A stretch of 52,561 nt of DNA. It comes from Saprospiraceae bacterium (GTDB lineage Bacteria; Bacteroidota; Bacteroidia; Chitinophagales; Saprospiraceae). Positions 1 through 8,046 of the stretch are shown in pieces. A model generated the notes under the pieces. That model worked only from the letters and a program-made list of their open reading frames with translations. It was not told where the DNA came from and searched no databases. Made by a program: the position numbers and the translations under genes. The stretch spans positions 1 to 52,561 of the forward strand of contig JAHDGF010000032.1 in the NCBI GenBank assembly GCA_020627785.1, in the 5' to 3' direction. The first letter of the stretch is position 1. Every line of letters starts with the position of its first letter.

Positions 1-1850
1 CTGGATCCGCATCATCTTCATCATCATTACCATTTCCATCCGTTTGATCATCTGATCCTGTATTTACTACTCCACCAGCGTCATTACCATCATTGGTATC
101 AGGCGTTGAATCAAAATCAGGAACTGTCGCATCTCCTAAATCATCCTCTGCACCAGAAATTTCCGCTCTGTTAATTACTTGTCCATTTGCATTCGTAGCA
201 TCAACAGTGAACGAAATTGAAACAGTAGCATCAGCACCTGGAGCTAAAGGACCAGGAATATTTAAGCTTGTTGCTCCTATTGGTGTTAAACCTGCAGGTA
301 CATAATCTTCAATACTAATATTTGAAGCAGGAACTGTTCCCTGATTAAATACAGTAATATCAAAGCTTATCGTTTCACCTGGGTAAACTCTATCGTCTTC
401 GCCAGGAGAAAGAACTTTAATTAATGCAAGGTCAAAGATTTGAATGTCCACTGTTTCAGGATCATTATCATCTTCATCTCCACTTCCATTATTTATTTCA
501 TTATCTGTCGTTGGATCATTTGTCGGATTAGAATCTTCGTCACTATCATTATCATTAGGACTATCTCCTAAGTCATCTTGTGAACTCTGAATTTCCGCAA
601 TGTTATCTGCAAATCCTGCAGAAGCATTTTGATCAACAGTCATTGTAATTTGAACAACTTCAGAAGCTCCAGGCGCAATCGGGCCAGGAATAATTATAGT
701 TGTAGGTCCATTTGGAGTTAATCCAGCTGGAGGTGTATCCAATATTTCAATGTTAGAAGCTGGTACTGTTCCTTGGTTGAATACTTCAATATCAAAAGTT
801 ATTGTCTGCCCAGGATATACTCTAGCATCTTCTCCTGCTGCTAACGTTTTACGCAACGCAAGATCAAATATTTCAACATCAATGTCCTCCGGATCGGCAT
901 CATCCTCATCCGTTGATCCATCATCATTTATTTCATCATCTTCACCCGCTTGATTCGGAGTACCACCATTATCATTCCCTACATTTCCATCTTCCGTTGA
1001 ATCTAAATCAGGTGCATCTTCTCCAAGATCATCAACAGAAGCACTAATTTCTGCTCTGTTTACGATATTGGTTGCTGAGGTAGTTGCATCTACCGTAAAG
1101 GTAATGTCAACCGATGTACTTGCACCTGGAGCTAATGTTCCTGGTAATACTATGGTTGCAGTAGATCCACCACCTGTCCAAGCAGGATCATTTAAAGTCA
1201 AACCAGCTGGAATATAGTCTGTCACTTCAATATTAGAAGCTGGAACTGTTCCTTGGTTAAATACTTCTATGGTAAAGGTTACATCTTCTTCTGGATAAAC
1301 TCTTGTGTCTTCTCCATTAGCCATTACTTTTCGTAAGGCAAGATCAAATACTTCTACCGTAATATCCTCTGGATCCGCATCATCTTCATCGTCTCCATCA
1401 ATGCTACAACATCCTTCATTAATCTCATCATCGTTTGCAGTATTTACTTCTCCACCACTATCATTTGATTGGTTTGAATCTGCTGATGAATCGACATCTG
1501 TTGAATCGAATCCTGCAGGTGCATCAGCACTGGCAATTTCCGCCTCATTTACAATCTGTCCTTGAGAGGTTGTTGAAACAGTGAAAGTTATTTCCACCAT
1601 AGTCATATCACCAGGAGCTAATGTACCCGGTAATGTAATGGTTGCATTTCCGCCACCACCTGACCAATCTGGATCATTCAAAGTAAGACCTGCAGGTATA
1701 TAATCTACTATTTGAATATTACTAGCAGCAAGTGACCCTTGGTTATGTACTTCGATTTTAAAAGTTATATCTTCTCCTGGATAGACTCTCTCATCTTCTC
1801 CTGGAGCTAAAACAGTTCTTAATGCTAAATCGAATCTTTCAACTCTAACA
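1..1850 (-). repeat. DUF11 repeats with Asp-rich linkers
   Basis: Four units begin FDLALR or FDLALI near 1842, 1358, 876 and 450. Each continues with VYPGE, NQGTVPASNI, YIPAGL, LAPG and VNRAEI, the standard DUF11 pattern. Units are joined by acidic linkers rich in Asp and Asn (for example DDEDDADPE) that could bind calcium. The array continues past the window edge. Confidence 0.88.
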
Positions 1851-4800
1851 TTTGCAACACAAGTAGATGTATTTCCACATTCATCTGTTACTGTAAGAAC
1901 TACTGGATTATCACCTTCATCTTGCGCACAATCGAAGGTATCCGTATCAATTGAGATATCTGCTATGCTTCCGCAAATGTCATTACTACCATCATCTAAA
2001 TCTTCAGGTGTAATACTTGCTTCACAATTCCCATCTAATTGAATGGTAATATCTTGACAAACAGGTACTGGAGGAGTTGTGTCCTCTATTGTAAAAGTTG
2101 AAGTGGTTTGGCTTGAGTTTCCACAGTCATCCGTTACTGTAAATGTTACAGTAACATCACCTGTTTCAGCACAATCATCTGATAGAGGTGCAGCATCATT
2201 GGTCCAAACCAAATCGCTACATGCATCAGATGCCATAGCTCCTCCATTAGAATCTAACCAAGCTTGTAACTCAGCCACATTCCCTGCACCATCACATTCT
2301 ACAGTAAGGTCATCTGAAGGATCAAAAATGTCAGGATTAGTGGTGTCCTCAATTGTAAAGGTAGCCGAACTAGTACTGAAATTACCACAATCATCTGTTG
2401 CAGTAAATGTCACAGTAACAGTTCCTGTTTCTCCACAATCATCAGTTAATGGAGCAATATCATTGGTCCATGTAACATCACCACAAATATCAGAAGCAGT
2501 TGCTCCTCCATTGTCATCCAACCAAGCTTGTAATTCTGCTTGATTTCCTGAACCATCACACTCTACTACTTCATCGTTAGCAGTCGTGATTGTAGGTTCA
2601 GTGGTATCTTCAATGGTAAAAGTAGCTGAAGTTGTAGAACTATTATCACAGTCATCTGTGACTGTAAAAATAACAGTGACCTCTCCGGTTGCTCCACAAT
2701 CATCACTTAAAGAATTGAAATCATTTTCCCAAGTAAAGTCACCACAAACATCTGAAGCAATAGCTCCTCCATTTGAATCTAACCATGCTTGAAGTTGGGC
2801 TTGATTTCCACTACCATCACATTCTACAACTTGATCATCCGCTATTGTTGTAATTTCAGGAGAAGTGGTATCCTCAATTGTAAATGTAGCTATTGCGGTG
2901 GTTGTATTTCCACATTCATCAGTGACAGTGAATATAACTTCATCTGATCCAGTGGCTCCACAATCATTTGATAAATTTGTAAAGTCATTAGACCACATGA
3001 TAGTTCCACACGCATCTGATGCTTGACCAGTGCCACCATTAGAATCTAACCAAGCTTGAATTTCTGCTTGATTTCCATTCCCATCACATTCAACTACAAG
3101 ATCCGTAGGTTGGTTATCTATTGTTGGATTTGTCGTATCATCAATAGTAAATATTGCAGTTCTTGTTGTAACATTGCCACAATCATCAGTTGCAGTAAAT
3201 GTAACTACAGTTCCATTATCACCACAAAAATCATTGGTAGGTGTTAAATCATAGGTCCATTCTATATTACCACAAATATCTGAAGCACTAGCTCCACCAT
3301 TGTTATCCAACCAATTCTGAAGTTCCGTTTGATTACCATTACCATCACATTCCACTGTTAGGTCAGATGGGTCAACATCTATGGTAGGATTTGTTGAATC
3401 TTCCACAGTAAATGTTGCAGTTCTTGTAACCTCGAAACCACATTCATCTTCAATGGTATATGTTACAGTAATGCTACCAGTATCACCACAATCATTTGAT
3501 AAATCATTATAGTTGTAGTTACTAGTTACCGTGACAGATCCGCAATCATCAGAAGAACATCCTTGTAATTTTGAGATGTTTGCTGCATTCCATGCATCTG
3601 CGGTAGCTTCATTATTTGAAGCACCAGTACATTCATGCAATTCATCATCAGGATTACATGTAACCTCTGGAATGGTATTATCCTCAATTGTGAATGTTGC
3701 TGTTTTCGTTACTGATAAATCACATTCATCTGTAATTGTGTAAACAACATCAATTGTTCCTACACCTCCGCAACCTCCAGAAAGATTATTAAAAGAATAA
3801 TTAGAGGTTACAGTTACTGAAGCACAAGCATCAGTTGCACATCCTTCTAATTTTGCAATATTGGCGGCATTCCAAGAGTTTGCTGCAGTTTCATTCGCAC
3901 CTGTACCTAAACATTCAAATGTTTGATCGTCTGGATTACAAGGCACACTTGGAGGTGTAGTATCTTCTACGGTAAAAGTGGCAGTTTTAGTTGTGAACAA
4001 TCCACAATCGTCAGTTAAAGTAAAGGTAACAGTCATTGTTCCTGTACTTCCGCAATTATTAGAAAGGTCACCAAAATTATAATTACTTGTCACATAAGTA
4101 GTTGCACCACAATCATCTTTACCACAAGCTTCAATCGCCGCAATATTGGCAGCATTCCAAGCATCAGCTGCCGCACGATTTCCTTGCTCCCCTGAACATT
4201 CATGCACTTCATTGATCAAGTCACAAGGAATCATCGGAGGTGTGGTATCTTCAAAAGTTACAGTAGCTGTTTTTGTCACTGAATTTCCACATTGATCTGT
4301 GATTGTAAAGGTTACAGTTGTCGAACCACTATCTCCACAATCATTTGAAACGTTTGCAAAATTGTAATCAGATGTTACGTTTACATGACCGCAAGCGTCA
4401 GAAGAACAATTTTCAAGTTTAGCAATATTGGCGTTATTCCAAGCCGATGCTAAATTGTCTATTTCTCCCCAAACACATTCTATTACTTCATCATCTGGGT
4501 TGCAATTAACTACTGGATCAGTAGTATCTATTACAGTAATTGTTTGGTGCTCAGAAGTTGTATTTCCACAAGCATCTTCTCCTGTCCATGTTCTAGTAAT
4601 GGTATATTCTGCATCACTACAATTTCCATTGGAAGTCTGAGTGGACGTCTGATCAAAATCTAAAGAAGGATTATTATCACAATTATCATGGACTGATACA
4701 TTATTTGGTGGTCCAGGAACATTGTCACATTGTACGGTAATATCCGCAGGAACATTTGACAATGTTGGATTTGTATCATCTTCAACATTTAAGGTTACAG

Positions 4801-6889
4801 TTCCTGTATCGCAACACTCAAAATTACAATTGTCTGCTGCATTACAAACCTCATAAGTCAGAGTCTGCGTACCACAAGCAAAAGGAGCTGTATATGTTAG
4901 TACTCCTTTATTACTAAGAGAAGCAGTTCCTCCTGAAGGACCGTTTACAATTGTATAGGTAGTATTATAGTTATTATGCGAATCATTCGCTGCTACATCT
5001 AATTTTATTTCTTCACCAACACAAAGAGTTTCTGAATCATTACTTGCTGTAGGATCTGGTAAAATTTCCATATTTACAGCATCTGTACAAATCCATTCTT
5101 TACAAGGTAAAATTCTATAACATCTTCTATAACTCGTATTTTCTGTTATTGATGGAGGGTCATATGAATCAGGAACTGAAGGGGTATCCATGCCTTCATC
5201 TACAAAACCTGGAATATCACTCCAAGAACCACCTTCCGGTCTAACTTGCCATTTAGAGTTCAAAAATCCATCCCATGATGCATGTCCACCACTTGGGCCT
5301 GAGGCATGCAGTGGATCTGGATTAAATGGTCCGCAGCTACATTGATCTGCTGTTAAATTACCAGGGTTTGTATAATTGGAATTTACATGGATATCTATGA
5401 CATTCGATATTTCATCATCACCACATGGTTCACAACGCGCAATTCTTCGTACCCAAATTGTTGAATTTTGAGTTGGTGGATCCCAGTTCTGGTGAGTTGC
5501 TCCATTAACATTACTCCATGTTCCATTAATAGGTTTCGTTTGCCATTGATAAGTAACTACACCTCCATCACATCCAGAAGGGTGTGTTCCAGTAATTTCA
5601 AACGGATCAAAAGGACCACAATTAGACTGGGAATCACTGATTGTTCCTGCGCTAAATCCAGTAGCATCACAACATCCATCAGTGGTTAAGGCAACACTAC
5701 CTACACCAAATGAATCACCATTAGTTGCAGGTGAACAAATTCTTACTCTAACACCATTTACACAATTAGCAATGTTGGCTTCATTCATCATAAATAATGA
5801 AGCTTCTTGACCCGCATTCTGTGCACTAAAAGTTTTTGTATCTGTCGATTGAACAGTTGTTCCACAGAGTGTCTGTACTCTGATTTGAACAGTTCTTCCA
5901 TCGTTGGCTTTTTCATGAATTGGTACAGCCAATTCAATACTTCTTCCTGCAGTTCCAGCACCATCGACAGGTATTGTAGTTTCAACACAGTCATCTCCAC
6001 CTGGAGGGCCATGTAATTCTACATTATATAAAGTCAATGAACTAGAAGTATTAGGATTAACATAGTCTGCATAGATTGCCATACTAGTTGCATCACTACA
6101 ACCATTTAGGTTTGAAATACAAACCTGTGTGAAAGCTTGACTTATCGTTGCTCTATATATGTATTCTAAAACACTTGAATTCTGAGAAACAGGATTACCT
6201 GTAGCCACAAAAGTGTTACCATTGTTCGTTTGAAGAGTAATTGTATTTGGAAAATTACCTCCACAATCTGGAGCCTCTACCCAAATTTCCACTAATGCGC
6301 CAGTCATTCCTGGCACAGAAATATTTCTACAATTACTGCCATTATCTAATAATCCTTCTGCGAAAACTTCTATGGCAACATTATCTCCACAATCATTTAC
6401 AACCAAGGTTGTAGGATTGGCTGGAATAGGTGGTGCCGAAATGGTGCAAAATGGATCATTTCCAGTCATCATATCCTGGACTCCTGCAGTTTTAGGATAC
6501 CATTCAGATGCACATTGATCTTGGTAGGTTCCATTATTTACATTTTGGATTACAGTCCATGCTGCATGACCAGTTGGTGGATTAACATTGTCTGTAAAAT
6601 ACCAAACGCAACGTTGTACTGCATCGGTTCCATAATTACCATGGCCTTGCAAGCAAGCGGTTACTCCAGCAATTGTTATATCTTCAGGAGTATCATCCCA
6701 TACGTAATCCTCGCCAACGCCTGGCGCTGCATTAGAATATTCAAGGCAATAGCCTTGGTAGTTACTACCATTAACCGCAATCAAAGGCGAGGTTCCTGGT
6801 GTAACCGTATGTGCTGATTGTCCATAAACTAGAATACTAGTTAAGGACCAACAGATAGTCAAAATAAAGTTAAGGTTTAAATTCCTCAT
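1..6889 (-). CDS. Giant modular secreted surface protein (thioester-like domain, Ig-like repeats, DUF11 repeats), 3' part outside window
   Basis: The frame is open from ATG at 6889 to the left edge: 2296 codons with no stop and no C-terminus in view. Residues 1-24 form a signal peptide ending VYGQ. Residues about 36-105 resemble a thioester domain (Cys48, Gln92). Residues about 110-600 are Cys- and Gly-rich with no family I can name. Ig/HYR-like segments follow at about 613-776. Four repeats of about 93 residues (AWNAANI, YNFxNLSNDCG motifs) span about 795-1166. Five of about 86 residues (VECDG, LQAWLDSNGGA motifs) span about 1170-1605, then one more HYR-like unit. From about 1680 come four DUF11 units starting FDLALRK, joined by Asp-rich linkers (DDEDDADPE). 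The architecture is that of very large Bacteroidota adhesins, which usually end in a T9SS sorting domain; that end is not visible here. The gene starts 29 bp after the 211-residue gene and is probably co-transcribed with it. Confidence 0.9.
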   Translation of the reverse strand, partial: MRNLNLNFILTICWSLTSILVYGQSAHTVTPGTSPLIAVNGSNYQGYCLEYSNAAPGVGEDYVWDDTPEDITIAGVTACLQGHGNYGTDAVQRCVWYFTDNVNPPTGHAAWTVIQNVNNGTYQDQCASEWYPKTAGVQDMMTGNDPFCTISAPPIPANPTTLVVNDCGDNVAIEVFAEGLLDNGSNCRNISVPGMTGALVEIWVEAPDCGGNFPNTITLQTNNGNTFVATGNPVSQNSSVLEYIYRATISQAFTQVCISNLNGCSDATSMAIYADYVNPNTSSSLTLYNVELHGPPGGDDCVETTIPVDGAGTAGRSIELAVPIHEKANDGRTVQIRVQTLCGTTVQSTDTKTFSAQNAGQEASLFMMNEANIANCVNGVRVRICSPATNGDSFGVGSVALTTDGCCDATGFSAGTISDSQSNCGPFDPFEITGTHPSGCDGGVVTYQWQTKPINGTWSNVNGATHQNWDPPTQNSTIWVRRIARCEPCGDDEISNVIDIHVNSNYTNPGNLTADQCSCGPFNPDPLHASGPSGGHASWDGFLNSKWQVRPEGGSWSDIPGFVDEGMDTPSVPDSYDPPSITENTSYRRCYRILPCKEWICTDAVNMEILPDPTASNDSETLCVGEEIKLDVAANDSHNNYNTTYTIVNGPSGGTASLSNKGVLTYTAPFACGTQTLTYEVCNAADNCNFECCDTGTVTLNVEDDTNPTLSNVPADITVQCDNVPGPPNNVSVHDNCDNNPSLDFDQTSTQTSNGNCSDAEYTITRTWTGEDACGNTTSEHQTITVIDTTDPVVNCNPDDEVIECVWGEIDNLASAWNNANIAKLENCSSDACGHVNVTSDYNFANVSNDCGDSGSTTVTFTITDQCGNSVTKTATVTFEDTTPPMIPCDLINEVHECSGEQGNRAAADAWNAANIAAIEACGKDDCGATTYVTSNYNFGDLSNNCGSTGTMTVTFTLTDDCGLFTTKTATFTVEDTTPPSVPCNPDDQTFECLGTGANETAANSWNAANIAKLEGCATDACASVTVTSNYSFNNLSGGCGGVGTIDVVYTITDECDLSVTKTATFTIEDNTIPEVTCNPDDELHECTGASNNEATADAWNAANISKLQGCSSDDCGSVTVTSNYNYNDLSNDCGDTGSITVTYTIEDECGFEVTRTATFTVEDSTNPTIDVDPSDLTVECDGNGNQTELQNWLDNNGGASASDICGNIEWTYDLTPTNDFCGDNGTVVTFTATDDCGNVTTRTAIFTIDDTTNPTIDNQPTDLVVECDGNGNQAEIQAWLDSNGGTGQASDACGTIMWSNDFTNLSNDCGATGSDEVIFTVTDECGNTTTAIATFTIEDTTSPEITTIADDQVVECDGSGNQAQLQAWLDSNGGAIASDVCGDFTWENDFNSLSDDCGATGEVTVIFTVTDDCDNSSTTSATFTIEDTTEPTITTANDEVVECDGSGNQAELQAWLDDNGGATASDICGDVTWTNDIAPLTDDCGETGTVTVTFTATDDCGNFSTSSATFTIEDTTNPDIFDPSDDLTVECDGAGNVAELQAWLDSNGGAMASDACSDLVWTNDAAPLSDDCAETGDVTVTFTVTDDCGNSSQTTSTFTIEDTTPPVPVCQDITIQLDGNCEASITPEDLDDGSNDICGSIADISIDTDTFDCAQDEGDNPVVLTVTDECGNTSTCVANVRVERFDLALRTVLAPGEDERVYPGEDITFKIEVHNQGSLAASNIQIVDYIPAGLTLNDPDWSGGGGNATITLPGTLAPGDMTMVEITFTVSTTSQGQIVNEAEIASADAPAGFDSTDVDSSADSNQSNDSGGEVNTANDDEINEGCCSIDGDDEDDADPEDITVEVFDLALRKVMANGEDTRVYPEEDVTFTIEVFNQGTVPASNIEVTDYIPAGLTLNDPAWTGGGSTATIVLPGTLAPGASTSVDITFTVDATTSATNIVNRAEISASVDDLGEDAPDLDSTEDGNVGNDNGGTPNQAGEDDEINDDGSTDEDDADPEDIDVEIFDLALRKTLAAGEDARVYPGQTITFDIEVFNQGTVPASNIEILDTPPAGLTPNGPTTIIIPGPIAPGASEVVQITMTVDQNASAGFADNIAEIQSSQDDLGDSPNDNDSDEDSNPTNDPTTDNEINNGSGDEDDNDPETVDIQIFDLALIKVLSPGEDDRVYPGETISFDITVFNQGTVPASNISIEDYVPAGLTPIGATSLNIPGPLAPGADATVSISFTVDATNANGQVINRAEISGAEDDLGDATVPDFDSTPDTNDGNDAGGVVNTGSDDQTDGNGNDDEDDADP
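2060..3385 (-). repeat. Five tandem Ig/HYR-like units of about 86 residues (LQAWLDSNGGA type)
   Basis: Units start near 3380, 3115, 2850, 2590 and 2320, a period of about 265 bp. Each has VECDG, LQAWLDSNGG, ASDxCG, LSDDCGxTG, TVTFTVTDDCGN and ATFTIEDTT. These are homologous to the preceding four units but lack the AWNAANI block. The two families are segregated rather than mixed, which suggests two separate rounds of tandem duplication. Confidence 0.85.
3390..4515 (-). repeat. Four tandem Ig/HYR-like units of about 93 residues (AWNAANI type)
   Basis: Units start near 4510, 4235, 3955 and 3660, a period of 275-295 bp. Each reads CNPDD, then EC, AWNAANIAKLE, TSNYNF, LSNDCG, TVTFTITDECG and TATFTVEDTTPP. 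The last block is the typical edge strand of HYR/Ig-like modules of secreted Bacteroidota proteins. Each unit has conserved Cys pairs suited to disulfides outside the cell. Confidence 0.85.
6587..6820 (-). other. Thioester (TED)-like domain at the N-terminus of the giant protein
   Basis: Residues about 24-101 contain GYCLEYSNAAPG followed by AVQRCVWYFTDN. In Gram-positive thioester adhesion domains (Pfam TED, PF08341), a Cys in an aromatic-Cys motif forms a thioester with a Gln in a Q-x-x-W motif. Cys48 (codon 6746-6748) and Gln92 (codon 6614-6616) fit that pattern, including a Pro/Gly turn after the Cys and Trp96 four residues after the Gln. Two extra cysteines (79 and 94) are unlike the usual TED, which normally has one reactive Cys, and may instead form a disulfide. 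The call rests on motif resemblance only. Confidence 0.45.
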
Positions 6890-6918
6890 AACGGTGTTAG
6901 TTTTGGTTGGGTGGGTGT

Positions 6919-7554
6919 CTAGTTTATGGTTATAGAAAATTGCAGATTGGCATTTTCCTCAGAACCAAGCTGCTTGAAACTAATGTTATTGTCCTCTTTT
7001 ATTACGCTGAAGTCTTTGGAAGCAATCTCAATTAACTTTCCAAATTCCTCCATTTGAACTTTGTTACTTCTCGCATTGATCTCTCCAACCGTACCGGTTA
7101 AAATGAAATCAAGCTTTAAATTCGAGATGGAATTAAATACTAATTGGCCATTTTTTGAAGTCACAAAAAGTTCTTTTCCTGTAGCTAAATCAGTATAGAT
7201 AATAGACTTGAAATAAGACTTTTCCATCTGTGTTTCATTTAAAACAGAGGCCATTGCAGCGTCCTGGATAGAAACACTTTCCTTACTCACAAGTCCTTCT
7301 CCTTCAGGGAATTTGAATGACTTTCCCTCAAACATCATGAAGAACTGAGAAGTCTCTCCTACTTCATTTATAACTTCAATTCTATCCTCGTGGAAGTATA
7401 TCTTTAAATCACCTTGATCGAAATAAATGTGATTAAATTTTGTCCCAATTTTTTCATGGACAAAATGATTGTTGGAAGAAGTGATTTCACTTTGGCCAAA
7501 GGCAACTTGAGCCATAAAGCAAAGTGATAGGCATAGGGTAATAAAAGGTTTCAT
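6919..7554 (-). CDS. Secreted protein of unknown function preceding the giant surface protein
   Basis: This is a 211-residue protein with a signal peptide (residues 1-20, ending AFGQ) and a charged, beta-strand-rich mature part. I recognise no domain: there is no lipobox, membrane helix or T9SS sorting motif. Segments such as IYFDQGDLKIYFHEDRI and SNKVQMEEFGKLIEIASKDF suggest a compact soluble periplasmic or extracellular protein. It ends 29 bp before the giant adhesin on the same strand, so the two are probably one transcription unit and this protein may help fold, export or anchor its neighbour; that role is inferred from position alone. The only regulatory-looking element upstream is the palindrome at 7616-7633. 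Confidence 0.8.
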   Translation of the reverse strand: MKPFITLCLSLCFMAQVAFGQSEITSSNNHFVHEKIGTKFNHIYFDQGDLKIYFHEDRIEVINEVGETSQFFMMFEGKSFKFPEGEGLVSKESVSIQDAAMASVLNETQMEKSYFKSIIYTDLATGKELFVTSKNGQLVFNSISNLKLDFILTGTVGEINARSNKVQMEEFGKLIEIASKDFSVIKEDNNISFKQLGSEENANLQFSITIN

Positions 7555-7615
7555 ATTAACTATTTTAATAATTCTTTTCGGTTCGTTTGAATGGTACCGT
7601 TAAACACCATTCATG

Positions 7616-7633
7616 CAAATAACTAGTTATTTG
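7616..7633. promoter_or_regulatory. Perfect 18-bp palindrome, candidate operator
   Basis: CAAATAACTAGTTATTTG equals its own reverse complement. It lies 62 bp upstream of the ATG of the 211-residue gene that precedes the giant adhesin. A dimeric regulator could bind here. No good TAnnTTTG promoter was seen beside it, so the exact relation to transcription start is unknown. Confidence 0.45.
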
Positions 7634-7673
7634 AATTCGAGAAAGTCAAATAGAAAAATACAACCAAGGATTC

Positions 7674-7766
7674 CCCACAGAAATGTGGGCTGCTTTAGAT
7701 AGGTACATAAAGTAGTGCCGATGAGTAGTCGGCTAGAGTCAAGGGTGTATTATTCCGTCTTTACGG
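7674..7766. other. Cluster of three short hairpins
   Basis: CCCACA-GAAA-TGTGGG (7674-7689), GCCGA-7nt-TCGGC (7717-7733) and CCGT-CTTT-ACGG (7755-7766) lie within 93 bp. This could be a structured leader or a small RNA; none matches a riboswitch class known to me. Confidence 0.25.
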
Positions 7767-7987
7767 TCACAAATTTAAATAAATAGGATTCCAGCTTGGA
7801 TTACTGTCTAAAAGATTTGACCCTAAACGGAAACTAAGAAACCAATTGTCGGCTAGTTAGCATTTTGAATATGGTTTTGGTCTTATCTGATAGAGTTATC
7901 CATTGATAGGACAATACTAAAACATACTACCCCTACGTCAGAAACATATTTTTTTCATAAAAAGAGAAAATTGTATAGTAGGTGCAT

Positions 7988-8021
7988 AAAAAAAAGGCTT
8001 GCCCAGTTTGGACAAGCCTTT
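7988..8021 (-). terminator. Rho-independent terminator after the OmpA repeat-protein gene
   Basis: On the minus strand, AAAGGCTTG pairs with CAAGCCTTT (arms 8013-8021 and 7993-8001), with further G-C pairs inside. Eight T residues follow (7995-7988). It starts about 25 bp after the stop codon at 8047. Confidence 0.85.
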
Positions 8022-8046
8022 ATTTATGTTTTTTAGGTGATTAGAA

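Larger units (their letters stand above)
7555..8046. other. Intergenic region of 492 bp with palindrome, short hairpins and a terminator
   Basis: No open frame of note is present. The region holds a perfect 18-bp palindrome (7616-7633), three short hairpins (7674-7689, 7717-7733, 7755-7766), a 9-bp direct repeat GTCGGCTAG (7728-7736 and 7848-7856), and the terminator of the gene at 8047-10956. Confidence 0.6.

Noticed and set aside
2079..2543. Plus-strand open frame of 154 codons
   Set aside because: It runs antisense to the Cys/Thr-rich repeats of the giant protein; the repetitive translation mirrors the repeat units and shows no domain.
5788..6012. Minus-strand frame of 74 codons in another phase
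   Set aside because: It lies entirely inside the giant gene frame, which stays open, and has no features of its own.
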